A stretch of DNA of 64,000 nt from Variovorax sp. PMC12 (lineage in GTDB: Bacteria > Pseudomonadota > Gammaproteobacteria > Burkholderiales > Burkholderiaceae_C). The DNA lies in NCBI RefSeq assembly GCF_003019815.1, contig NZ_CP027773.1, positions 5,139,501 through 5,203,500 of the forward strand, written 5' to 3'. The notes beneath the pieces were generated by a model. That model was not told where the DNA came from, ran no database searches, and saw only the letters and a program-made list of their open reading frames with translations. Positions 1 through 9,454 of this stretch are shown here, piece by piece. The position numbers were made by a program, and so were the translations under genes. The stretch's first letter is position 1. Every line of letters begins with the position of its first letter.

Positions 1-63
1 CCTTTTGAACGTGCGCCGCGTGGGGCTTCGTCGCCGTCGGCATTTGCCGGAGATTTACTTTTC

Positions 64-876
64 ATGCCTGAATTACCCGAAGTCGAAGTCACCCGGCGCG
101 GCATTGCCGACCGCATCGCCGGGGCGCGCATCGACGCGGTACGCATCGGAAAACCACTGCGCTGGGCGCTGATGGTGCTGCCCGAGGCGCTGGTCGGGCG
201 CCGCGTGCTCCAGGTGCGCCGGCGCGGCAAATACCTGCTGATCGATCTCGACCGCGGCATCCTGCTGCTGCACCTGGGCATGTCGGGCAGCCTGCGCTTC
301 GATGCGGTGCTGCCGCCGCCCGGCACGCACGACCATTTCGATCTCGTCACCGACCTGGGCACCTTGCGGCTCAACGACCCGCGCCGTTTCGGCGCCGTCG
401 TCTATGTGGAGAACGAAGACGCGCCCTGGGCCATCAAGCTGCTCGGCGGGCTCGGCATGGAGCCGCTGGGCGAAGACTTCGACCTCGACGTCTTCCATGC
501 CGGGCTCAAGAAGCGCAAGACCGCCGTCAAGCAGGTGCTGCTGGCGGGCGACGTGGTGGTTGGCGTGGGCAACATCTATGCGTCGGAGGCGCTGTTCCAG
601 GCCGGCATCCGGCCGACGCTGTCGGCCGCGCGCATCAGCCGGCCGCGTGCCGCCAAGCTGCATGCGGCGGTGCGCGAGATCCTTGCAAGGGCGGTGGAAA
701 AGGGCGGCAGCACGCTGCGCGATTTCTCCAACATCGACGGCCAGAACGGTTATTTCCAGCTCGAGGCAACCGTCTACGGCCGGGCCGGCGAACCCTGTCG
801 GGTCTGCGCAACGCCCATCCGGCTGTTGAGGCAGGGGCAGCGCTCCACCTATTACTGTCCCAACTGCCAGAAATAG
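64..876 (+). CDS. mutM: Formamidopyrimidine-DNA glycosylase MutM (Fpg)
   Basis: Bifunctional DNA glycosylase/AP lyase that removes 8-oxoguanine and ring-opened purines in base excision repair. The 270-aa protein has the family's usual length. After Met1 removal it exposes the catalytic Pro2-Glu3 of the MPELPEVE start; Lys56 lies in the RGKYLL motif. A C-terminal zinc finger has Cys245, Cys248, Cys265 and Cys268. The start is fixed by the required N-terminal proline. mutY, the other 8-oxoG repair gene, lies two genes downstream on the same strand, so the two may share expression. The 63 bases before it hold no gene I can identify. Confidence 0.97.
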   Translation: MPELPEVEVTRRGIADRIAGARIDAVRIGKPLRWALMVLPEALVGRRVLQVRRRGKYLLIDLDRGILLLHLGMSGSLRFDAVLPPPGTHDHFDLVTDLGTLRLNDPRRFGAVVYVENEDAPWAIKLLGGLGMEPLGEDFDLDVFHAGLKKRKTAVKQVLLAGDVVVGVGNIYASEALFQAGIRPTLSAARISRPRAAKLHAAVREILARAVEKGGSTLRDFSNIDGQNGYFQLEATVYGRAGEPCRVCATPIRLLRQGQRSTYYCPNCQK

Positions 877-965
877 CGGATGTAACCGTCGAGCTAAATG
901 GGCCGAAAACGGTTGCTGCCTACCTCTCGATGCTATATTTGTAAGCTCTTTTTTACATCTGTCTC

Positions 966-2916
966 TTGAGCCGCTCCTTCAACCAACAACTCGATCAGCA
1001 CGGCGCCTGGCGAAGCAATTTCGCCCGCCGGCTGCAGTGGCTGTCCCGCTGGCTGACCGAGAACGAGCTGCTCGACCAGGCGGTGGCCGAGCGCCTGCGC
1101 GGGCTCGAGACGCAGATCCGCACCAGCAAGGTCATGGTCGCGTTCGTCGCGGAGTTTTCGCGCGGCAAGTCGGAGCTGATCAACGCCATCTTCTTTGCCG
1201 GCTACGGGCGGCGCATCATGCCCGCGAGCGCCGGGCGCACCACGATGTGCCCGACCGAGCTGGGCTACGACCCCGCGCTTGCGCCCAAGCTGCGGCTGCT
1301 GCCCATCGAGACCCGCCTGGAGCCGCACTCGCTCGCGCACTGGCGCGAAAAGCCCACGCGCTGGACCGAGATCGCCATCGACGTAGCCAATGCCGAGCAG
1401 CTGGCACAGGCCATGAGCAAGGTGGCCGAGGTGCGCTGGGTCGCCAAGGACGAAGCGCGCACGCTGGGTTTCTGGGACGACGAGACGCCCGACGACAACC
1501 CGGTGCAGGACGCCGAAGGCCGCGTCGAGATTCCGCGCTGGCGCCATGCGGTGCTCAACATGCCGCATCCGCTGCTGGAGCAGGGGCTGGTGATTCTCGA
1601 CACCCCCGGCCTGAACGCGATCGGTGCCGAACCCGAACTCACCGTGAGCCTGATCCCGCAGGCGCACGCGGTCGTCTTCATCCTGGGCGCCGAGACCGGC
1701 GTGACGCGCTCCGACCTCTCCATCTGGCGCGAGCACCTGATCACCGAAGACGAAGGCAACAACACGCGCTTCGTGGTGCTCAACAAGATCGACACCATGT
1801 GGGACACGCTGAGCACGCCCGCGCAGATCGCGCAGCAGATCGAGCGCCAGCGCGAAAGCGCGGCCCGCCTGCTTGAGGTGCCGCTGGCGCAGGTGCTGCC
1901 GGTGTCCGCGCAGAAGGGCCTGCAGGCCAAGATCCAACGCGATGTGCCCTTGCTCGACGCCAGCCGCCTGCCGGCGCTAGAAGCGCTGCTCGGCGAAGGC
2001 GTGCTCGGCAAGCGCGAGACCATGCTGCGGCTGGCCGTCGATGCCGGCATGAGCGCGCTGCGCGTCGAGGCCGAACGCATCCTGAAGGTGCGCCAGCGCG
2101 ACCTGTCCGAGCAGGCGCTCGAGCTGCAGGGGCTGCGCGGCAAGAATGTCTCGGTGATCCGCCACATGCGCGCGCGCATCGACCAGGAGCATGCCGAGTT
2201 CGAGGGCAGCAACACGCGCATCCTGGCGCTGCGCTCGGTGCAGGGCAAGCTGCTGCGCGAGGTGTATGCCGTGCTCGGCCGTACCGCGCTCAAGGCCGAC
2301 ATGGTGCGGCTGTCGGCCGCGCTCAAGCGCCCCGGCGTGAAGCTCAGCGTGCGCAAGGTGTACGCGGAGACCTTCGACTCGCTGCGCAACAACCTGCGCG
2401 AAGTGCAGGCGACCACGGCGGAGATCCAGTCGATGCTGCACGCCACCTTCCGCCAGCTCAATGCCGAACAGGGCTTCACGCTGCAGGCACCGGCGGAGCC
2501 CGACCTCACCGGCTTCGAGCAGGAGCTCAGCCAGATCGAGCGCAGCCACATCCACTACCTCGGCGTGGGCAACCTGCTGAAGCTCGCGCAGGCCGATTTC
2601 TGCGACAAGCTCGTGCGCGCGCTGGCCAGCCGGCTGCGGCTGGTGAACGAAGCCGCCATGACCGAGGTCGAGCGCTGGAGCAAGGGCGCGAGCGCGCAGA
2701 TCGATGCGCAGCTCAAGGAGCGCCGGCGCAACTTCAGCAAGCGCATCGAGGCCATCGAGCGCATCCAGAGCGCGGCGGGCAACCTCGACGAGCGGCTGAT
2801 GGAGCTCGCCGCGCAGGAAAGCAACCTGGCCGAGCTTCATCTGCGGCTGCGCGAATTCACCACGCTCATCACCCAGCAGGCAAAGCCGCAGGCTGCGGCT
2901 GTCGCCGGCGAACTGC

Positions 2917-2927
<11 letters not shown>
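966..2927 (+). CDS. Dynamin-family GTPase
   Basis: Large GTPase of the bacterial dynamin-like group, probably membrane-associated. In its 653 aa, G1 is FSRGKSELIN (about residues 64–73; the usual first glycine of the P-loop is alanine), G3 is LDTPGLNAIG (about 211–220) and G4 is LNKID. The C-terminal half is rich in charged helices typical of a dynamin stalk. The start is TTG at 966; no ATG lies nearby in frame. Its 3' end overlaps the GTG start of mutY by 11 bases, suggesting translational coupling. Its exact role is unknown. Confidence 0.82.
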
Positions 2928-3963
<1,036 letters not shown>

Positions 3964-3973
3964 AAGCCGGCGG

Positions 3974-4852
3974 TCAGTTCGCGTCGAGTTCGCGGTGCCG
4001 CTTGAGCGCACCCCAGCGGGCGCCGAACGAACGCGCTAGCTGCTCCACCAGGAACACCGACCGGTGCTGCCCGCCGGTGCAGCCGATGGCCACCGTCACG
4101 TAGCTGCGGTGGTCGCGCGCCAGCGCATCGAGCCAGTGCGACAGGAACTGCTCGATGTCGTCGTACATGCGCGCCACGTCGTCGTGCTCGCGCAGCCATT
4201 CGATCACCGGTTCGTCGCGTCCCGTGAGCGGGCGCAGCGCGGGCACATAGTGCGGGTTCGGCAGCATGCGCACGTCGAATACGTAGTCGGCATCCAGCGG
4301 CACGCCGCGCTTGAAGGCGAACGACTCGAACACCAGCGTCAGCGCGCTCTGCGGCGCCGAGATCAGCGACTTGATGTAGCTCTGCAGCTGCGCCGGCCGG
4401 ATCAGGCTGGTGTCGATCACGTCGGCACCATCGCGCAGGTCGGCCAGCAGTTCGCGTTCCAGCTCGATGGCCTGCATCAGCACGCGATGCTGCTCGGGCA
4501 CGTCGGTGCGGCCTTCCTGGCGCGAGAGCGGATGGCGGCGGCGGGTTTCGGAATAGCGGCGCAGCAGCGCGTCGGTGGTGGCGTCGAGGAACAGCGAACG
4601 CAGCGAGATCCCGCCGTCGCGCCGCAGCGCATCGAGCTGCTGCGGAACGATGGGCAGCGAGACGCCGCTGCGCACGTCCATGGCAATGGCCACGCGCGGC
4701 GTCTGCTGTTCGTGCTGCAGGGCGATGAATGCCGTCAGCAGCTCGGGCGGCAGGTTGTCGACGCAGTAGTAGCCGGCGTCTTCCAGCGCATGCAGGGCCA
4801 CCGATTTGCCGGAGCCCGACATGCCCGTGATGAGGACCAGGTCGAGGTTCAT
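3974..4852 (-). CDS. rapZ: RNase adapter protein RapZ
   Basis: P-loop nucleotide-binding and RNA-binding protein of the YvcJ/RapZ family; in enterobacteria it targets GlmZ sRNA for RNase E cleavage. The 292-aa protein begins MNLDLVLITGMSGSGKSVA, with Walker A GMSGSGKS at 10–17. The conserved C-terminal block VAIGCTGGQHRSVFLVE is present. Its ATG overlaps the recN stop (ATGA), so it is translationally coupled. In this lineage the RNA target is unknown. The gene faces mutY, with 10 bases between the two stops. Confidence 0.95.
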   Translation of the reverse strand: MNLDLVLITGMSGSGKSVALHALEDAGYYCVDNLPPELLTAFIALQHEQQTPRVAIAMDVRSGVSLPIVPQQLDALRRDGGISLRSLFLDATTDALLRRYSETRRRHPLSRQEGRTDVPEQHRVLMQAIELERELLADLRDGADVIDTSLIRPAQLQSYIKSLISAPQSALTLVFESFAFKRGVPLDADYVFDVRMLPNPHYVPALRPLTGRDEPVIEWLREHDDVARMYDDIEQFLSHWLDALARDHRSYVTVAIGCTGGQHRSVFLVEQLARSFGARWGALKRHRELDAN

Positions 4853-6531
4853 GGCGTGGCCGCGGAAGTCTTGTGGCCCAGCATCTCGCGGGCGTGCGCG
4901 AGCGAAGTCTGCGAAACCTTCTCGCCGCCCAGCATGCGGGCGATTTCCCTGGCGCGGTTGTCTTCGTCCAGGCGCGACACGCCGCTCTCGGTGCGCGGGC
5001 CTTCCTTGCCGGCCGCCGCGGTCTGGCGCTTGGCCACCACCAGGTGGTGGTCCGCGCAGGCCGCCACTTGCGGCAGATGGGTGACGGCGAGCACCTGGCG
5101 GTCGCGGCCGAGCTGCTTCATGAGGCGCCCGACCGTCTCGGCGACGGCACCGCCGACGCCGGCATCCACTTCGTCGAAGATCAGCGTCTGCGCGGTGCCG
5201 AGCTGGCTGGTCGTCACGGCGATGGCCAGCGCAATGCGCGACAGCTCGCCGCCCGATGCCACCTTGCCGATGGCGCGCGGCGTGCTGCCGGTGTGGCCGG
5301 CCACGAGGAACGCCACTTCTTCCAGGCCGGCGCGGCCGGGCTGCGCCAGCGGCTGCAGATCGACTTCGAAGCGCCCGCCCTGCATGCCCAGGCCCTGCAT
5401 CGCCTCGGTGACGGCCTGCGCGAGCCGCGGCGCCGCCTGCTTGCGCGACTTGCCGAGCGCCTTGGCTTCCTTCATGTAGGCCTGCTGTGCGCTCTGCTCG
5501 GCACGTTCCAGGCCGTCGAGATCGCTTTGCGCATCGAGCGCCTGCAGCTCGGCCTGCCAGCCGGCCAGCAAGGCCGGCAGGTCGGCCGGCGTGCGCTTGT
5601 AGCGGCGCGCGAGCGACATCCACAGGCCCATGCGCTCGTCCAGTTCGGCCAGGCTTTGCGGATCGGCTTCGGCGTCGCGAAGGTAGCCGTGCAGCGAGTG
5701 GGCCGCGTCGGAGGCCTGCGCCACGCAGGAGGCCAGCACTTCGCCGAGGTTGCGGAACTCCGGCTCGATGTGCTCGCAGTTCTTCAGCAGCGTGGCCGCG
5801 CGCGAGAGCGCGGAGAGCGCACCGTTGTCTTCGTCTTCCAGCGCCTGGCTGGCGCCCTGCGCCGCGTCGATCAGCGCCTGCGCGTTGGAAATGCGCGAGT
5901 GGTTGGTCGACAGTTCTTCCCATTCGTCGACGCCGGGCGCGAGCTTGGCGACCTCGGAAATCTGCCACTGCAGCCGCTCGCGCTCACGCTGCAGCGAGTC
6001 TTGCGCCGAGCGCGCATGTTCGAGCGCGGAGAGCGCCTGCCGCCAGCCATTCCAGGCGGCGTCTAGCGCGTCGCTGCGCACGCCCGCATAGGCGTCGAGC
6101 AGGCCGCGCACCGCATCGGGCCGGGTCAGGCTCTGCCAGGCGTGCTGGCCGTGGATGTCGAGCAGGCGGTCGCCGAGTTCGCGCAACTGCGTGGCCGTGG
6201 CCGGGCTGCCGTTGATCCAGCCGCGGCTGCGGCCCTGCAGGTCGACAGTGCGGCGCAGCAGCAGCGCGTCGCCGGCTTCGAAGCCGCCTTCGTCGAGCCA
6301 GGAGGCCAAGGCCGGATCTGCATCGAATTCGGCGCTCACGTCGAGCCGTTCGGCGCCTTCGCGCACCGCGCCGGCGTCGGCGCGGTTGCCCAGCGCCAGC
6401 TGCAGCGCATCGATCAGGATGGATTTGCCCGCGCCGGTTTCACCGGTCAGTACCGTGAAGCCGCCGGACAGGTCGAGTTCGAGTGATCGCACGATCACGA
6501 AGTCGCGCAGTGCGATGCGTCGCAGCGCCAT
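4849..6531 (-). CDS. recN: DNA repair protein RecN
   Basis: SMC-like ATPase acting in recombinational double-strand break repair. It has 560 aa with an N-terminal Walker A GETGAGKS (30–37), a central coiled-coil region, an ABC signature (ASGGELSRIALAI) and Walker B (TLIFDEVDAGVGG) in the C-terminal lobe. It is the middle gene of a tight nadK–recN–rapZ run: its start abuts the nadK stop and its stop overlaps the rapZ start. I saw no LexA box directly upstream, although recN is SOS-controlled in E. coli. Confidence 0.97.
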   Translation of the reverse strand: MALRRIALRDFVIVRSLELDLSGGFTVLTGETGAGKSILIDALQLALGNRADAGAVREGAERLDVSAEFDADPALASWLDEGGFEAGDALLLRRTVDLQGRSRGWINGSPATATQLRELGDRLLDIHGQHAWQSLTRPDAVRGLLDAYAGVRSDALDAAWNGWRQALSALEHARSAQDSLQRERERLQWQISEVAKLAPGVDEWEELSTNHSRISNAQALIDAAQGASQALEDEDNGALSALSRAATLLKNCEHIEPEFRNLGEVLASCVAQASDAAHSLHGYLRDAEADPQSLAELDERMGLWMSLARRYKRTPADLPALLAGWQAELQALDAQSDLDGLERAEQSAQQAYMKEAKALGKSRKQAAPRLAQAVTEAMQGLGMQGGRFEVDLQPLAQPGRAGLEEVAFLVAGHTGSTPRAIGKVASGGELSRIALAIAVTTSQLGTAQTLIFDEVDAGVGGAVAETVGRLMKQLGRDRQVLAVTHLPQVAACADHHLVVAKRQTAAAGKEGPRTESGVSRLDEDNRAREIARMLGGEKVSQTSLAHAREMLGHKTSAATP

Positions 6532-7443
6532 TCAGGAGCCTCCCTCGTTCCAATGAAGTTTCTTGCGCAGCGTGTCGAAATAGCTCCAGCCGCGCGGATG
6601 CAGGAAGCGCACGCGGAAGTCGGAGCGGCGCACCACCACGCGATCGCCGATCGCCAGCGAGGCGAGCGACTGCATGTCGAAATTGGCGCTGGCGTCGCGC
6701 CCGCCCACCAGCTCGATGACGATCTCGTCGGCATCGGGCAGCAGCACCGGGCGGTTCGACAGCGTGTGCGGCGCGATCGGCACCAGCACCCAGCCCGGCA
6801 CCGCCGGGTGCAGCAGCGGCCCGCCGGCCGACAGCGCGTAGGCGGTCGAGCCCGTGGGCGTCGCGATGATCAGGCCGTCGGCGCGCTGGTTGGCCACGAA
6901 ATGCCGGCCGACCGACACGCGCAGCTCCACCATGCCGGAGGTGGCGCCGCGGTTGACGACCACGTCGTTCATGGCCAGCGCGTCGAACACCGAGGCGCCG
7001 TCGCGCATGACCCGCGCGTGCATCAGGCTGCGGTGGTCTTCCTCGTATTCGCCGGCCAGCATCGGGATCAGCGTGGCCTGGTAGTTGTCGAGCGGGATGT
7101 CGGTGATGAAGCCGAGCCGGCCGCGGTTGATGCCGATCAGCGGAATGCCGTAGCTGGCGAGCTGCCGGCCGATGCCGAGCATGGTGCCGTCGCCGCCGAC
7201 CACCAGGCCGAGGTCGCAGCGCTGGCCGATTTCCTCGACCGACAGGGCCTCGTAGCGCGGATGGGCGGGCGCGTCGTCGGCGTCGTCCTCGCAGGTCGAG
7301 CGCTCGACGAACACCTTGCACCCCTGGGATTCGAGGAAGGCGCCAATGCCTTCCATCACGCCGTCGCGCGCGTCCGCCTGCGCGCGGGCGCCGGAAGCCT
7401 GGTATTTGCCTATGAGGGCGACGTGACGGAAGCGAGAGGTCAT
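6532..7443 (-). CDS. nadK: NAD kinase
   Basis: ATP-dependent phosphorylation of NAD+ to NADP+, cytoplasmic. The 303-aa protein has the family GGDGT motif (GGDGTMLG, 83–90), followed by the NRGRLGFITD block and the conserved TPTGSTAYALSAGGP segment. It is first in the nadK–recN–rapZ run and divergent from hrcA, with only 31 bases between the two starts; both promoters must sit in or near that gap. Confidence 0.97.
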   Translation of the reverse strand: MTSRFRHVALIGKYQASGARAQADARDGVMEGIGAFLESQGCKVFVERSTCEDDADDAPAHPRYEALSVEEIGQRCDLGLVVGGDGTMLGIGRQLASYGIPLIGINRGRLGFITDIPLDNYQATLIPMLAGEYEEDHRSLMHARVMRDGASVFDALAMNDVVVNRGATSGMVELRVSVGRHFVANQRADGLIIATPTGSTAYALSAGGPLLHPAVPGWVLVPIAPHTLSNRPVLLPDADEIVIELVGGRDASANFDMQSLASLAIGDRVVVRRSDFRVRFLHPRGWSYFDTLRKKLHWNEGGS

Positions 7444-7474
7444 ATCTCACAAATTACAACACTAAAATCTTGCA

Positions 7475-8482
7475 ATGCTGGACGACCGTGCCAAGTTGCT
7501 GCTCAAGACGCTCGTCGAGCGCTACATCGCCGACGGGCAACCCGTCGGCTCCCGCACGCTCTCGCGTTCTTCCGGTCTGGACCTGTCGCCCGCGACCATC
7601 CGCAACGTCATGGCGGACCTCGAGGAACTGGGGCTGATCGCCAGCCCGCACACCTCGGCAGGCCGCATCCCGACGCATCGCGGCTACCGCCTGTTCGTCG
7701 ACACCATGCTCACCGCCCAGCGCGAGCAGATGAGTCCGCCGGCGCTGGCGCCCGACCAGCCGCAGAAGGTGATCGCCAATGCGGCGCACCTGCTGTCGAA
7801 CCTGTCGCAGTTCGTGGGCGTGGTGATGGCGCCGCGCCGCGCTTCGGTGTTCAAGCAGATCGAGTTCCTGCGGCTGTCCGATCGGCGCCTGCTGGTGATC
7901 ATCGTGTCGCCCGACGGCGACGTGCAGAACCGGGTGATCTTTCCGGAGGCCGACTATTCGCAGTCGCAGCTGGTCGAGGCGTCCAACTACATCAACGCGA
8001 ACTACGCGGGCCTGACGATCGAGCAGGTGCGCGATCGCCTGCAATCGGAAGTCGAGAAGCTGCGCGGCGAGATCGCGGCGCTGATGCAGGCCGCCGTGAA
8101 GGTCAGCTCCGAGGTGCTCACCGAGGCGCAGGAAGACGACGTGGTGATCTCCGGCGAGCGCAACCTGCTCTCGGTGACCGACTTTTCCAGCGACATGGGG
8201 CAGCTTCGCCGCGCCTTCGAGCTTTTCGAACAGAAGGCGCAGCTGATGCGGCTGCTCGACGTGTCGAGCAAGGCCGAGGGCGTGCGCATTTTCATCGGCG
8301 GCGAAAGCAAGGTGGTGCCGTTCGAGGAACTGTCCATCGTCAGCGCCAACTACGAGGTCGACGGGCAGGTCGTGGGCACGCTGGGCGTGATCGGGCCGAC
8401 CCGCATGCCCTATGAACGCATGATCCAGATCGTCGATATCACGTCGCGTCTGGTGAGCAATGCGCTGAGCCATCGCAAATAG
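7475..8482 (+). CDS. hrcA: Heat-inducible transcription repressor HrcA
   Basis: Represses class I heat-shock genes (groE, dnaK operons) by binding CIRCE operators. It has 335 aa with an N-terminal winged helix (about 1–75, with the conserved SSATIRN-like SPATIRNVMADLEELGLI segment) and a GAF-like inserted domain. No CIRCE element is visible in the 31-base nadK–hrcA gap. A TAAAAT hexamer at 7463–7468 sits six bases before the ATG, and no Shine-Dalgarno sequence is seen, so the mRNA may be leaderless. Confidence 0.96.
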   Translation: MLDDRAKLLLKTLVERYIADGQPVGSRTLSRSSGLDLSPATIRNVMADLEELGLIASPHTSAGRIPTHRGYRLFVDTMLTAQREQMSPPALAPDQPQKVIANAAHLLSNLSQFVGVVMAPRRASVFKQIEFLRLSDRRLLVIIVSPDGDVQNRVIFPEADYSQSQLVEASNYINANYAGLTIEQVRDRLQSEVEKLRGEIAALMQAAVKVSSEVLTEAQEDDVVISGERNLLSVTDFSSDMGQLRRAFELFEQKAQLMRLLDVSSKAEGVRIFIGGESKVVPFEELSIVSANYEVDGQVVGTLGVIGPTRMPYERMIQIVDITSRLVSNALSHRK

Positions 8483-8513
8483 GCGCCGCGGCGCGAATAG
8501 AATCGTGGCGCGT

Positions 8514-8590
<77 letters not shown>

Positions 8591-8869
8591 CCATCCCCCG
8601 TATCTTCTGGATTCCGTGCTTCGCTATTTCCATGGCGTTGCACCGCAATCCGTGAACGCTCTCCGCAAATCAGCGGAGCGGCTTCGCCTTCTTCCCGACT
8701 TCAGTCATTTGGCCGAGCAGGCCCTGCGGCCGCCTCGGCTCATGGCTTGCCCCGGTGCGGTCTCCAGCACAAAGGCTCGGGTGCTTGTCCGACTTTGAAA
8801 CTCAGGAAAAGTAGTACTTTGGGTTAACAAAACTCAAAAGGCAGCCTCCCCGCAGGCTGAAGACCAATA
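8591..8869. other. Intergenic stretch without a convincing gene
   Basis: The region between tRNA-Met and the next small gene is 279 bases. A frame open from inside the tRNA to 8798 encodes a Pro/Arg/Leu-rich peptide with no ribosome site and is treated as chance. A weak hairpin CTCCGC/GCGGAG near 8660–8677 has no T-run. Confidence 0.5.
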
Positions 8870-9073
8870 GTGCGTATCAAGAAGCCCGACAACCTTGCCG
8901 CCATCCGGGCGAAATTCGGGGTGCCGGCGCGCCGTGGTGGCGCAGTCGAAATCAATGGCCGGCGCGGTGTCATCACCGGAATGAGCGGGGATCTCGTGAA
9001 AGTGAAACTCCAGGGGACGGATGCCGGCCTGCCGTTTCATCCTCTCGAGATCACGTACCCGCAGCAGTGCTGA
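8870..9073 (+). CDS. Small hypothetical protein, KOW/SH3-like composition
   Basis: A 67-aa basic protein starting at GTG. The central RGGAVEINGRRGVITGMSGDL segment looks like a short β-barrel, a KOW- or SH3-like fold that often binds nucleic acid or rRNA-like partners; this is inference from pattern only. No family is recognised. It stands alone between tRNA-Met and another small gene. Confidence 0.5.
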   Translation: MRIKKPDNLAAIRAKFGVPARRGGAVEINGRRGVITGMSGDLVKVKLQGTDAGLPFHPLEITYPQQC

Positions 9074-9196
9074 TCGGAGGTGGCCGCAACGGTGGGCGCA
9101 AGCCTACAAGCTGGCCGGACGAAGCGTGGAAAGATACATGGCGGGGAGCACTGAACACCGATACCCGCAAGCGGAACCTTGTGTGGAGGATTTGCA

Positions 9197-9415
9197 ATGC
9201 CGATGGATTTCCTGCTTCGCATCGAGGAGGCGCAATTTCCCCTCGCCGTTCTCGAAGAGGCTGACATCAATTGCGCGGCCGTGCTCGCCGCGGCGAACTT
9301 CATCGATGCGAATCTTCCGGTGCCCGGCAGCGGTTCGAAGCCCCCCGCCGTCATCCTGCGCATCACTCCGCAGGGTCGAGCAGAACTGAACCGGTTGCGA
9401 AAGCAATGCACATGA
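9197..9415 (+). CDS. Small hypothetical protein
   Basis: A 72-aa protein (MPMDFLLRIEEAQFPLAVL...). The ATG at 9197 was chosen because GGAGGA lies 6–11 bases upstream; a longer frame exists from 9179 but lacks this. No domain is recognised. Pattern: an N-terminal helix, an AAANFID helix and a basic tail RLRKQC. It converges with the diguanylate cyclase gene, with a terminator between them. Confidence 0.5.
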   Translation: MPMDFLLRIEEAQFPLAVLEEADINCAAVLAAANFIDANLPVPGSGSKPPAVILRITPQGRAELNRLRKQCT

Positions 9416-9436
9416 AAAAGCCGCCTCGAGGGCGGC
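9415..9436 (-). terminator. Rho-independent terminator of the diguanylate cyclase gene
   Basis: Stem GCCGCC (9420–9425) with GGCGGC (9431–9436), 5-base loop. Read on the minus strand it is followed by a T5 run (9415–9419). It lies 19 bases past the cyclase stop codon. Confidence 0.75.
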
Positions 9437-9454
9437 CCGGGGCCATTCCAGCCT

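Noticed and set aside
3974..5968. One long minus-strand frame joining rapZ to upstream sequence
   Set aside because: The part beyond 4852 is out-of-frame recN; rapZ has a clear start coupled to the recN stop.
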